DNA from: Zygaena filipendulae | Lineage: Eukaryota; Arthropoda; Insecta; Lepidoptera; Zygaenidae | Direction of reading: 5' to 3' | Assembly (NCBI GenBank): GCA_907165275.2 | Contig: OU015674.1 | Span: 4,613,001 to 4,677,000, forward strand | Length of the DNA stretch: 64,000 bases | Part shown: positions 29,930-44,700 of the stretch, one piece after another | How the letters are laid out: the number at the start of each line of letters is the position of its first letter | How positions within the stretch are numbered: the stretch's first letter is position 1 | Translations under genes and position numbers: made by a program | Notes under the pieces: generated by a model | Told to the model about the DNA's origin: nothing | The model's input: only the letters and a program-made list of their open reading frames with translations | The model's database searches: none

Positions 29930-32740
29930 TTAAAATTGTTTTTTTTTACCACTCCAAAACTATGAAACTTCTCACGGTGTATTTCCCTTCGACGGTACAA
30001 TGTACTTATTGTTAGATTCAATTATTTAAAATATTAAGCTACATAGAAAACATGTGAGGTACAATAAAATATAGCTACAGTAAAAGTGTTCGCTTTGCAA
30101 TTTATAATAAATATTTATAATATTAAGTATAATCTAATTCTAGAAACATGTATAAAATTGAGCTTTATTGATATGTATCGTTAGAATCGTTATTTATTAC
30201 GACGATAAGTATTTGTGAGTGAAATAATAATTTTCTAATAAAATGAATAAATCAAGAATTACCATGTGTTGTTTTTTTGCAACTAAATTAGTTTAATTTG
30301 ATTTTTTTCATGAGATTATATTAAACTAAAATCATGCACACTGATACCTATGCAAATTTAAAAAGTTCAGTTTGAAAAACTTATCACAAAACATACAAAC
30401 TTGCTTAATTGTATTGGAGGTATACAATATTTAATAACGGAAAAATCGCGTTTGGTTTAATTTATTTTAATTTAAAATATACATAATTTTAAATAAGTAT
30501 CGCAGAACGATAAGTTTGTCTAGAACGAGTAAGCATTTATATAAGTATTATTGCAATTTGTACATGTGTTTTTTTTGTAAGTATTTTAATTCTTACAATA
30601 ATAATATTAATGATTTTTTTTTTCTTATGTATAAAAATTAATAAAAAACATACAACGAGTAAGAAAGAGCAAAATAATGTTCAATTTGTAGGTATCGAAC
30701 GCAAATATACGTAACGTAAGAAATCGTTTAAAAAAAAACTTAAAAGAAATACGCGTCATAGCTTTACGGTTCGCGGCCAAACTTCATGTAAGTAAAGAGT
30801 TACACTATGACTTTTATAGTTAACCTTTATTTAATTGTAAATGTATAATATATATACATAATATTATATTTTATCATTCCATTACACGTTGTATGCTCAA
30901 ATAATTATAAAACTTTTAAGATTAAATAAAAAATGAACCAAGTATTACTCAATTAGACATATCAGGTAGACATTTATCAATGTACTCAGGATAATGGAAC
31001 AATAACCTTCCAAAATTATGTAACTATTGCTACGTTTTATTCGAATTTACCTTATTCTGGACTTTAGAATGCATTAATTAGTTCATGAGAATTTCGCCAT
31101 TCTCAATAATTTAATTTGAAATAAGATTTTCATTAAAACATTCTTTGTCTACTAATCTAATATTTCTTCCTAATTTATTAACTAAGAATAATAATTACAG
31201 AAATTATGGGTAACTTTGAGTTTTAGTGCGATATTTTCAAGATGAGTATAAGGGAAAACTGCCTTCTCAAGGTTGCTCTCTTTATGTGAGTATTGTTAAA
31301 AGCAATTAATGGTCAAGCAATTAATGGCAAAGTTACCCAGGTCGACTATAATAAAACATTTAATGAAAACGTGGAAACATCAAAATAAACCTTATTTTAA
31401 ATTAATTACACCATTTTGTACATCCATTAGCTAACATTTAAACAGTTTTTTTTTCAGTATAATTATTATCTATCAATAAATAAATAAATATAAACACGTC
31501 ACTATTTTTTTTTAAATTTTAAAACTCTTTCAGAACACAAGAATCTATGTCTACTACAAATTAAAGCTTTCATCTTTACCATTTACCACTTTTAATATAT
31601 GGGTAAGTATTACATAATATGGCTTATGTGAATTATTTCTTGACATACAATCATCTATTTTGTGACATCTACTAATGTTTTGGTAAATACTTCCACGGAC
31701 AAAATCTCGCAACTATTAACAACATTTTTTTCTATTATTCAAACAAAAAACAGTGGTATTATTGTAAATCCAGTAAACCAACCGTAGGTAATTTTGTAAA
31801 GAAAATAAAATAAATACTGTTTATGAAATATATGCATTATTTAAAGCATTAAAGCATTTTAATGTAAGATTAATTGAAAATTCGAAAAAAAAATAAGAAT
31901 CGGCAAAACTTATCATGAAGAGATTATAACAATACGTTAAAATTAGTTTCTTTAGTGTTAGTTCAAAAGCTTGCAAGTAATGCTTAGGTAGCACGTTTGT
32001 ACGTTTTTTTGTACGTTTGTTTGTTTGTATGAAAAAAAAAAAAAAAAAAGAACTAATGAAACTGAAAAGTTGCAGTAGTACAATCAATTGAACTGTTAAT
32101 TCAAATTCTGACTAATGAGAATAGACCGTTATAAATTTATAATGAATATTTTTAAATTGCATTTTTATTTTGCCCGTGCGCGTATTTACTAATCGTGCAT
32201 CCACATCGACAGATAATATCATCTATTTACGGACACTTCGAACATCTAACGAAAAGGCTTTCAGTCACTACGACGGATTCTACCTCTATTCTTTAGCAGA
32301 AAGCAAAAACATAATGATAAGTATTGTATGTATTGTATTGTAACTCTTAATATTGATACAGATGAAGATATATTTTTTTGTTTCACGGACATAATATTAA
32401 TGGATTTATCATATTCTTGTGTTTTGTTTAAGTTCAACTACAGACGTTATAAATTTAACTAGCTATTATATGATTAGAATTTTTGTCACTTTTTGGACTA
32501 TGGTGTGACAAGTCTCATAATACTTTCTGTCCCCTTATTAATCCCAATTTTTTTGTTTCCCTCCACATCTGTATCAAACAAAAAGATGAACTTGCATCAG
32601 AATCCGAATAACAGTGTCAAAGGCGCAATACACTTATTTACAATATCCAGCCTTTAAGATCGACCTACAAGCACCAGTTCTAAGTCGAAAACATAAAGAA
32701 AAACTTTTTTAATCTAATGATATGTTTAGTTTAATCATCT
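29930..32740. other. very AT-rich region, no gene seen
   Basis: Long A and T runs, including A18 at 32032-32049. Open frames are lysine- or phenylalanine-rich by composition only. It lies just downstream of the Gfrl-like gene and may hold its 3' UTR. Confidence 0.4.
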
Positions 32741-32746
32741 CAGTCT

Positions 32747-35700
32747 TCATACTACTACTAGAGTCAGTCCTAGGCTAACGGATTTTACAATCCCATAAGA
32801 AGAGGACGCGATTTTTTCCAGAACAAAATCACAAAAAAGCTTATTCGAATCAATAGTACATCCGATATCGTAATACACGTGTCTAGAAAAATATTTAGGT
32901 ATCAATACATCAGCAACAAGTATCATATTAAAATTAGTATTGTTATTATTATAAAATATTGTAATACTCACAGCTTTTATGATATATTTCATTTCCTTAA
33001 CATTATTTACATCTACATAACTTACATCTATATATTTATCTGTGATATGTTCGTTTTGTGCGCAACCTAAAGCGTGTGCATCGTGCAATATACTATCGCC
33101 CATATAATTTACAACAACCACTATATTACTATCATTAGTATCAATAAATTCATAGTAACGCTTCAAAATAGATAGAAAAACTTTATTCATTTTCAAAATA
33201 TAACTATTCTTTACTAAAGTAAGGTTTGAGGGATTATTCGATCTTGTGCTCATGGTGATGGGTAAGTTTAATGAACTGTTGACGGTATTCATGAGAAATG
33301 ACACCGCTGTGTAGAAGGAGGTGTGTTCAATATAGTAGATGACAGTGAGAAGGAGGATAGTGATGTACAGCTTCAGGTCAGGCCTGTGGCTGCTGATAGC
33401 GGAACTGGGCGGCGCTGGGTAGACCACTTCCACTTCAGCGATCTTGAATATGGAGAGTAAGAGATGGGACGAAATATCCTCGTGTTGGGAGTTGATGCGA
33501 TTCTTCACGATCTTTAAAACGTCTATGCATGCCTCCTGAAGAAAAACAATTATATGATAATATTTCAAGATACTTATGCTCTTGTTATACAAGAATTAAT
33601 TTAGGAATGGGCTGTCTAATCTACAAAGCAAAACATTGTTTAGATCTTATGCATAGGAAATACAAAAACTTAATAGTTTCGAGTAGTCGATAAATTACGA
33701 GACGCTCCTTCAAAAATCAACATCTGTGATATTTGAAGATCAGATCAACGCTACAAATCAAATTTCTCATACTGCTCAAGATAGCAGAATTACAAATACA
33801 TATAAAACTTCAAATATAAATCAGGGCCCTTATTCACTATGACCAACAAGATTCCTTGCCCATAACGCGCGTCCTAAAAACACAATCCCAAATGCTCCAG
33901 ATGCCAAAATATTAGAAATTAATATTCTGAATGCCATAAGACACGTTGCAAATGTATTTTTTTGAAGTGAACCTTCTTTAAAGGCGAGGAAAATGGGATT
34001 TTCGTAGCGAGGTGTTTTATGGTCATATTGAATAAGGGCTCAGTTGATGAAGTAGTCGTACCTTCTCTCTATCGAGGAGCGTCTCTCCGGCTTCCCTGAG
34101 CAGTTCCTGTTGCCTTTGAGGGACGCTGGCTGATATAATGACGTTTTCATTGCTAATGTTAAACAATGTCAGAGTACAGTTTGTCTGGAAAATAAAATAT
34201 GTTTTATTTTGTAATACTTTCATTCATATGGAACCTATGAGATGTATAAGTATACCTATATAGGATTAGGTATTATAAATACTAATATTATAGAGGTAAA
34301 GTTTGTTAGGTTGAAGGGAGTAATCTCTAGATCTACTGAACCGATTTTGAATATTCTTAGGAAGCTACAGTGATCCTGAGTGTCATAAAGTACTTTCTAT
34401 CCCAGAATTTCCGCGGGAACTCCGAAATTACCACGGGTGAAACCGTGGAGAATAGCTATAGGTAATTTATAAACTAGTGTCTGGTTATAAACATGAAGAG
34501 TACCAGTTGCATTTGCAAAGTTAATAGTATATCATGTTACTTGTATCCCTAAAGTAACCTGGATTGTTTGAAGTGAGTAGAGGTAACTCTATGCGATATT
34601 TAAATCCAGGTGTGTCCGAAAAAAATTACTTTAAAAAGAATTAGTTGTTATCAAACCAAAAACTTTGACGACACATCACTGTACTTTCCTTTTTTCGTAT
34701 TTTGTCTCTGTTTTTCTTTGATTGTGATCATAAGGATTCAAAAGAGTCTAGCGAGTAAGGACTTTTCATATTAAGTGTATTTAACACAAGTTCTTAGGTT
34801 AGCTGAAAGAAGTTCTCAAAACACTGACCCCTTCCTGGTGCACCGTGTGCAAATACTGCTGCAGCAGCCTCACCGCGTCCTCCGCCCCCAGCCCCGTGTG
34901 TGGTCTCAGCAGAGCCTCGTCCAGTGCGCTGAACCCTAACAGCAGATACACGCCTTCGGGAAGTCTATATTCCCCTGGAAACGAAAAATATTACTTATTT
35001 TTTTCTTTTAAATACAACCATAACATTTTTATGATATTTTTTTTTCTAAATTTTTCTTTTATGTTCCTTACCTACTAGGTATGTCCCGAGATTTTACTTG
35101 CGAGTTTACTTGATTTTGTAATTATCATCATTGCCGAAATCATCTTCTTTACTGTTCTTTCTTCAGAAAGTTCACTCTGCCCAAGAAAGGTGTATACAGC
35201 TAAGTATATTAAGGTATTATATTATCTGTGATTAAGGCATAAAAAGTACCTGGGTTCGGTCGCATGCATATAAAAGATCCGGAGTAGCAGAAGCAGCGGC
35301 CCCTATAGGCCTGGTAGGCCGGGGAGGCGTGGGAGTAGTGAGCCAAGCGGGACGAGCAAGGGGCTCTGGGCACGCAGGCCACCTTGCACGAGACCTGGAG
35401 GGACGCCTCGCAGACGCAGAGGTCGGTGCATTCAGCCAACTCCGCGGAGCGGTACAGCTGGAAATAGCATAATAATTGTTTTGTCTTGAACTTTTTCACT
35501 TTTTGATTTCTTGGTAGGTATATTTCGTGACTAGCTATGCCCTGCGGTTTCACCTGCGTGAAACATTTAATATATAACAACTTTTTTCCCGACATCCGAT
35601 TTAATGAAACATTGCAACTTGTTCCATTTTGGAGTTCACCCAACATGTTAAACCTTATAAGAGGATTATTATGACGATTCACAAATTATACCTTTATATC

Positions 35701-38700
35701 GCTAGTTATCTTATTATCTACCAGTAGCTGTAAGCAGCATTTTTAGCATTGGGCCAGGAACCTCCGCCTTTCGTAAGAAAACTAGCGATTAGTGATCTTA
35801 TTATCTACCAGTAGCTGTAAGCAGCATTTATAGCATTGGGCCAGGAACCTCCGCCTTTCGTAAGAATTTTATTATAGGTTCATCAAAAGCATTTTTTTTT
35901 CGGAAACAGTTAAGAAATGTGTGTGCGCTATGTGAGTGTGGGAGTATATGTGTGTGTATGTTTGTGTGTTCTCTTGAGTACAACTCACTCGCCGTGTCTC
36001 CCCTAATTTTATGTACTGCGCGTCGTCATCGCTATCTGGTTTCTTTACTATACAGTATTTAGTCGGTTCCAATGTGGTGGTCGGTTTTGTAGTCGTCGTA
36101 GATGTCGTGGTGGTAGACGTCGACCGGGTTGTGGTCGAAGTTGTCGTGGTCGACGTCGACGACTCCGTCACTTCGACGACGATGGGCTTCGACAGTTGTG
36201 CGCCCTCGTTCGGTCCAATAGTCTGTTCCGACATTGTAGTTATCGGGCTTAATTGTTCGTGGGAGTCCTGGAAATTAATTTAATTATGTTTTACTATGTA
36301 TAAAACGGAAGATAAATTATGTACGAGCTAGTTCGACACTATTTTCGCTCTATATTTAGATACGTAATTCAGATAAAGACGTGCTTGTACGCAACTAGTC
36401 CATTCATATTTGTAAATAAAGTTCGTGTACTAAGGTGACAGTAACATAGTAAAATACAGTCACAAAACAATATAAAATACACTAGGTCACAAATCTTATC
36501 GTTAATCTATACAATAATGAGCCGTTGAGATACAGGACTGCGGACTGCATAGTGCGAAGACCATTTTAAGGCTAATTAGCGTTGTGTAATTTGGTACCTA
36601 TGGTTCAACTTAAGATTAATTTTTAATTCAGCAAAAGACTATAATTATGTTCCTTTTGCTTTGATTGTTTAAATAAATAAACATCCTAGTAGTCTATGGA
36701 AATTGCTAGTATTTTTAGTCTGATTTTGATTTATCAAAGTTACGTTGACTGATTGAAGCCTAAACATATGAGAATATCTGGGCGACCAAACTTCGCTCGT
36801 AGCGCCATCTGTTGTTAAGTAGATAAGCAGTACCAAACACTCATTTTTCATTCACGTTTTCTAAAAATGAAACCTAGTTAGATCGATTAATCACCCCCGA
36901 AACACCCTGCATGCTAAATTTCATGAAAATCGTTAGAGCCGTTTCCAAGATTCACATTATATATACTAGTTGTCCCACGCGGTTTCACCCGCGATAATTT
37001 CCAATTTATATTTATTTTTCATATTTATTAATTTTAATTATTATTTGCATGCAAACTTTGCCCCCCCTTTTCACCCCCTTAGGGGTTGAATTTTAAAAAA
37101 ATCCTATTCGGATGCTCTCTACGATCAGCGGTTTAGGCTGTGCGTTGATCCATCAGTCAGTCATTAGGGATCAGGACAAAGCATTTTATATAGTATACAA
37201 GAATTGCTCGTTTAAAGAGAATAGATTAAAAAATGGTAAAGTATACCGGCGGTGCACCGATCTGGGTTTTCCCGTGTTGTGTGGTATGCCTGTGGTGGTG
37301 GTGGGTGGTGGTCAGATGTACGACCGGTGTCTCCGGCGCGACGGTCGCGTGCTTGATGGCGTCGTCGAAGGGCGACGTGGTGATCAGGGACCCATACGTC
37401 TTCACGTGGTAGTCGCTTTGGGATTCCACTGGAAAATATCATAAAAAAAAATCAGTCTCAAATACTATAGGTACCTATCTACCAGAATTTTTCTGCTCGA
37501 TAACGGTGCGTACAGACTACATTACAAAACATGTTATATAACATTGTCACGTTAGTTTTTTTTTGTTTTCTTTTGTTATTTAAAAGTACAACAGTCGCTG
37601 CCGCAGCTAGTGAAACGTGAAACTCTCAGCGATGACATTGTGGATAGCATAGCACTGGAGAACGATAAACGACAATGGTTATATAACATTGTTATATTGC
37701 ATTGTTATTAGAATGTGTACAGTCTTGTTTTATGTTGCAATGTTGAATAACAATGCTACATTGTGCGACGGGTTATACATATAACACAAGTTATCTAACA
37801 TGTTACATAGTCTGTACGCACCGTAACAGAATAAAACTATTCCAACTCTTTCAAAGGATGCCGTAAGAGGTAGCAGACTGATTTATGATCTCAAGAGAAT
37901 CCCGGAATTCGCGCTGTTGAGACTGTCCTTCATAGGATGCAATCTACCGAATAAGAATAGAGGCATGGTGGCCGGGGTATGAAAATCAAAATTCTCCCTG
38001 AAATCTCGTTCAAGTCTCATTCCAAAATAAATTCCCAAGGTCGTGCCCTCCTTGTTTGATAAAACGCATAAAAAGGGAAAATACGTGTCCAATATTTTTT
38101 ATTAATCTACGCGACGGACTAAAAACTATAACTGGCCTGTAGTAACCCTGTTGTACCCCTGACAACGTGCAGCGCTATGTTATATAGCCTATAGCCTGCC
38201 CAGGAGTATAGACTACTATCGTACCAAGTTTGGTTAAAATCTCTTCAGTAGTTTTTGACCCATGCGTGCACATACAGACAGACAGACAGACAGAGACAAA
38301 AAATTTACTGATTGCAATTTTTAGCATCAGTATCGATCACCTATTAATTTTGAATAGAATAGAATAGAATAGAATCATTTATTTCACATTATCAATTTCA
38401 TAGTTATATTACTTATAAAAATGTCAGAGGATAATATGATCGTCGATAATAAAATAATAATAATAAAAGTATCATAATAAGAATGTCAATAATTATAAAA
38501 ATAATAAAAATGTCATTTAAATCAAAAAATGAACATGTCAAAAATGTAAAAATAAAGATTATAAATCGATCAATCGATTGTGTGCAAATATTCATTTAAA
38601 CAATAAAATTCGCTATACAACAAAAGATTCTTCAGCTGGCGGTAGAAAGTTTCGTCAGATGTATTTTTTAAACTAGCGGGTAGTTTCTCATAAAGAATTG

Positions 38701-41700
38701 GGCCAATCACACGCGCAATATATATTCAATGTGCAAAATTGACCTCTCTACAGTTTTATTATAAGTATAGATATAGATATATCTAACACATTAGTAATGC
38801 GATTCATGTTTGATCGATTTTCGGGCTTCTGTGACTACAATCTTTGGGGTGGGATTAGCGCCTGCAAGTAGAACAAACGTACCGACGCAAGGGTTCAGCC
38901 ACAGCAGACGCTGCCAGCCGAGGCACTCGAAGAGCGGGCCGTAGTCGGTGATGCGGCATGCGCACGCGGCGCGGAGCTGCGTGCCGAGAACTGCCACCAC
39001 CGCCGCGCGGCAGGCGGCCGGGGAGCCGGCGCAGCCCTGCGTGTCAGCGTCTACGGCACACCATTGCTCGAAGTTCTCCAAGCGGATTCTGTAAGAGGAA
39101 ATCACATCATCACATCAACCGATTGACGGCCACTGCTGGACACAGCTATGGTATTTTACGAAGGTATCTAGGTACTCGTAAAATATTTTATCTGTACTTT
39201 TCGAAAGTTTATTTGGACATAGATAAGCAATAGTGTGTTAACCCACACTGGAGAAATTTTGAGTAAATCGTGTTTTAAAAGTATAGCGCCATTTTGTGTC
39301 AACATTTTTTATGTTAAATTTTTAGTTACATATTTAAGCAATGTAATAAGGTAATCACATAATTAAAAAATGTTCCCTAACTCTCAATAAATCGTTCTGA
39401 ATCAATAACTTAAGTTTGTGGGTTAACATGTTATTGCTTATCTGCGTCCATTTGTAACTCCATTTCGTAGAATTTTGAGATACCATGTTAACGTGAGTTT
39501 TGAGGTAAGTACCAGTAGGTATGCTAACATGAAATAGCAAAAAGTGTGAGTAACAAACATAAAATTTGATCTTAATCGTTAAAGCGTTTTTAAAACACAT
39601 AAGATTTTTTTTAAAGTAGCTTTTTGTGGTTCTTAATTTGGGGAATTTTTAACGTCTCCGATTGTGTATCTTGGGTACCTGTTTAGTATCTCAATGGTTT
39701 ATCAATGATTCAAACATGTACGAGCGTGTATTTACGGAACTTGCAACGAGCACCAAACATAAACTTTGTCTTACTACCCTCGTTTTCGGTGCGAAGTATT
39801 GTAAAATATTCACGCGTTTCGACATTCGAAAGGGTAAATATGTAAAATGTGAACGTGCACACACATAAGCTCGGCGTTATGATTTTAACATAAATTCTGC
39901 TCCGCGCAGTCTACAAGTAAAATAAATAAACTCAACATTTAAATACCTATACCGTCTAAAATTATAAATTAATTTCACATATCATATTTTAAATGTTAAA
40001 ACATCATAAACTTTTCTCTCATGGGCTATACTGACTAAATTTTAATTTTCAGTCCGTCAATTGGACACATATTTATCCTTTTTTTACCAAAAAATAACGG
40101 CGATAGGTACATTGAGGTGAAATTCCGTTTGACGTCACGCCTAGGTACACTTTATACTTAGTAATAACGTGTCGTCACGAGCTCCTACTTGTAAAATTTA
40201 ATGTGTTTTATCAAGTATTTTCTTAATAATATGTATACACGTATACAAAAAATACGTGTCTATTATTTTTTTACTATTTAACTAACTGACGTGATGGACT
40301 AAATATAATTTAGATTTTTATCCCCTGTCATCATGCCCATTGTGTAGGTTTGAAGCACAGAGAAAATAAAATTAGGTAACTAGAAAGGACATGTAGGGGA
40401 GGCAGGCGTACCACGATTGCGAAGCTAAGGAAGTTAGAGCAAATGTTTTTCAAATCTTCTTTCGTTCTCCTTCTTTTGCTGGCGTCCCGAATATTTTTCA
40501 CAATATTCCCAAAACTTTGAATTTTGAAAACAATGTCCAAGTAAATACGTATCTCTAACTGCAGTTTTATATCTTATCTTATCTTATCTTAATATATATA
40601 AATCACATGTCACATTGTTTGTCCGCGATGGACTCCGAAACTACTGAACGGATTTTGATAAAATTTTGTAACCATTTATAATATGGTCCAACTTAAAAGA
40701 TAGGATAGTTTTTATCCCGGAATTCCCGCGGGAACTGAAGGACATAGAGTCCTTTTTTCCCGCAACCTCCGCGGGAACTCCGAAATTACCGCGGATGATA
40801 TCGCGGGGGACAGCTAGTCTTAATATATATAAATCACGTGTCACGTTGTTTGTCCGCGATGGACTCCGAAACTACGGAACGGATTTTAATAAAATTTTGT
40901 AACCATTTATAATCTGGTCCAAATTAAAAGATAGGATAGTTTTTATCCTCGAATCCCCGCGGGAACTCCGGAATTACCGCGGATGAAATCGCGGGGGACA
41001 GATAGTTATTATATAAAAATAAATTGCTGTTCGTTGGTCTCGGCTCTCGGTCGAGAATAGCTGAACCGATTTGGCTAAATAATTAAGGCGGAAGGTTTGT
41101 GGAGCAAAATTAGTTTTGTGCTCTAGGATTCTGTGTTTGTCGAATTTGTGGTTAACTGATTGGAAATAACTGACTACACACAAGCTGCACACAGTCGGCT
41201 TTGTGCTATCCGACTGAAGCAATTATTTGGTGCCTTTGAGGCATATTATCAGTGAGTATATAATTTACCTACTACTGTATAGCTGTGCCTATAGTACAAA
41301 CAGCTGTTCTCCATAATATATCCATCAGCGTGAATAAGTACAAAAAATCCCTCGGAATTTCCCTCCCTCATTAATCGGAGATAAAATCGGATTTTACGAT
41401 GTAATTTAGTATAGTAATATTTAAATCGATTCTGTACTTCTAACTATATTCTATTAATACTTCTATTAATAATAAGATTCTAATAATATAATTTAAAACG
41501 ACATCTTTATTAGAATTTTTTATAATTTATCGATTTATACTTTGTTTTATGCCATAAACCACTAATTAGGTAGGTAGTAGGTACCAGAAGATTTTTTTTA
41601 ATGAAAATTCACGACAATAATAAAACTATAACATCTGTTACATAACTATGTTTCACTTAGATTATTAAGGGCCAATTTTGAATAAAGTTATTTGACTTTG

Positions 41701-44700
41701 ACTTTATACAGCTTAATGCTATTAGAAAAAAGACTGCTACTAATCAGTATGTTATGGTCAACGCGATAAATTTGGGGACACTGGCTGACTCCATAAATAA
41801 GACGCAAATCACCCAGACATGCTAGGCGAGGTTAAGTTAATACTGGATCGACTTTATTACAAAGTCGACGTAGCTTGCAAAGCAGAGCTCTTATTTCTGC
41901 GTACACCCCACAGACATCCGTAGTAAGCCCGTTGCTTGTGGTCAGCAGTACAAATATAGCCAAACCCAGCATATTTTGATCCTGCACTTAATAGATACTA
42001 ATTATAATATCATTGGTCCTGCATCTAATTTACGGAGTTGACCAGTATTATAGGAAAGTTATTATGAAAATTAATGATTTTCACCTGCATCGTTGGTGAT
42101 TGTTAATAATTCCCAGCGATTATTAATAATAATCCTTGGCTTAACCGCATTGACCGTAACATATATATTATGATTATTAAAAAAAAACACTATATCGTTT
42201 CAATACTAGTCGCGGACGGTCGTGTCATGATTGTTTAGAAATTGTTAATTTAAATTGATTTCGTAAATTTACTATTGGTGTTTAAAGTGATTTTCGTTTC
42301 CTGCTTTCTCTTGAAGTGTTTTTATGGGTGGACTCCGCCTCTTGGGCGTGTCCGGTAAAGGATAGCATTAGTGACTCAGTTGCGTGATTATAATCCTTAG
42401 AAAAAGAACATTCTTAAATTTTTGCGCTGAGGTATCGAACCGGCGTCTCTGCGTTGCGGAGCGGTGGCCTGCGCCGCTGAGCCACTGAGTTGGTATTGCC
42501 CAGCGGCGAAATATTGCTACAAGATCAACGAATACCTACTACTGACGTATATACTACCTAACAAGATATAATAAGATTGTTAATATTATGTAATGAACGA
42601 TCGCAGTCGCAACGATACCGAACATAATTATTGTGCGTAAAGTGAACGTGTTAGTGCCGCATATTACACGGCGCTTACGACCTTTTTTTTCGGTGTCTTC
42701 CATTGGTGCATGGTGCATACGCAGAAAATATTGTGCACAGCAGTACTACCGCGCCTATGCAATTATTAGCCGTTGGGATATCCTTGCTTGACAACAACAC
42801 TTGACGCGTGACTTTGACTGTGGATTTATTTTGAGATTATTTTATTTTGTTTTTTTTCTCTTTCTGAACATCCCAATTATGGACAGAGAGGAGCCGTCGG
42901 ATTGGGGATGTTGTTCTTCGGGGTCCGAGGATGAAAATTACATAACATGCTCCAAGTGCTGCAAGGCATATCACCTGGCTTGCCTTTCCGATAATCTGGA
43001 TTGTGCCAGTGATACCTGGATTTGTCCACTCTGTAAGTGTTTGACACCAAAAAGCAGGAACTATGACAATACTCCTGTACGTCTTGGTTCTAATGTTACT
43101 GTTAGGCCAACGAAAAGACAAGCTGTATCCTCTCCGTCGCCTTCCAGTAAAGATGTGGCTCCAATAACACGCAATGAAGTTCGTGAAATTATGGATGAAT
43201 TAATGAATAAACATATGTCTGAACTGACCATGCATATTAGAGCCGACATGCGTTCTCTTTTTGATACCGAACTCAAGTTAGTTAAAGACGAAATTAAGGA
43301 CGTTAAAAATTCAATGGATTTCATGAACGAGCAATTTGAGAATGTCATAAGGGAGCATAAAGCAACAGAGGTAGTCATTAAGAGCCTACAGGAGCAAAAT
43401 AATTTGGCACAATCCACTATTATTAGCCTCCAGACTCGCCTTAACCAATTAGAACAAAACGCTCGCTATAATAACATAGAGATACAAAGCCTTCCGGAAA
43501 GAAAAACTGAAAATCTTATCTCCATTATGAAAGAGCTGAGTAAAGTGGTTAAGGGTGATATTAAGGAAGAGAACATCGTACGTATTACCAGAGTTGCTAA
43601 GCTGAATCCGGACAGTTCGCGCCCTCGTTCTATTGTAGTGGAATTCAACAACTCCAGGGCTAAGGATGGCTTTTTGGCTGCTATAATTAAGTTTAACAAG
43701 CTGCACTCTAAAGATGATAAACTGAATAGCTCTCATCTGGGTTACCCTGGCCCAAAAACACCGATTTTCGTAACTGAACATCTATCGTTAGCCAACAAAT
43801 CACTACATGCTGCTGCGAGGCAGACTGCCAAAGAGAAGGGCTATAAGTTCGTGTGGATCAGAGGCGGACGTATTTTCATGAGAAAAAATGAAGACTCAAC
43901 TTATGTCCTCGTTAGGGACTTAAGTACCTTGGCTAATCTAAAATAAATTACTCAAATATTATTGTTTTTAAGCTTGTATTCGGAATATTTGTTTGTTAAA
44001 AGAGCTATCTCTTAATATATATTATCAAAATGTGAGGGGTTTGAGAACCAAAACAATTGACTTTTATCGTAACCTGGCCACAAGTGATTACGAAATAATT
44101 GTTCTAACCGAAACATGGCTAAATAAAAATGTTATAAGTTCGGAATTGTTTGACAGTCGGTACACCGTTTTCAGGAGAGACAGAGAAACAACAGGTTACC
44201 ACAGTTACAAAGATGGGGGTGGGGTGCTAATTGCTGTTTTAAAATCTTTAAATTGTAAGCGGATGGGTAGCTGGGACAGTAAGTGTGAGGATTTGTGGAT
44301 ATTGATTGATGTTCCTGTCCGTAGGAATTTAGTAGAAAAGATCGCTATTTGCGTCGTTTACCTTCCTCCGCCTGTACGAGGTGTCATGTTGGAGCATTTT
44401 ATTGATAGCTGTAATTCTGTTTTTGAAAATCTTAATGATTGTTATACATGTATCCTTGGTGACTTCAATCAAAGTAATATAAATTGGGGTTTGGTGGACG
44501 TTGATTTTGGCAACTTTCAGTCCACTCATCTCAATAACTTGCTATTGGACTTTATTCGTGTTAATGATCTTAAACAACACAACCATGTAGTAAACAGTCG
44601 CCAGAAGGTTCTTGATCTGGTGCTTGCCAATACACCGTGTTGTAGTGTAGAAGTGTCAACGGATCCTCTTTGTCCTATCGATCCCTTGCATCCACCGTTG

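Noticed and set aside
31821..32087. Minus-strand frame of 88 residues with Phe/Lys runs
   Set aside because: Product of a poly(A) tract and AT-rich composition, with no domain.
36011..36283. Valine-rich plus-strand frame
   Set aside because: Complement of the Ser/Thr-rich stalk exon of the minus-strand receptor gene.
42420..42500. Possible tRNA gene (strong A and B boxes)
   Set aside because: The stems do not complete a cloverleaf and the sequence runs into a SINE-like body.
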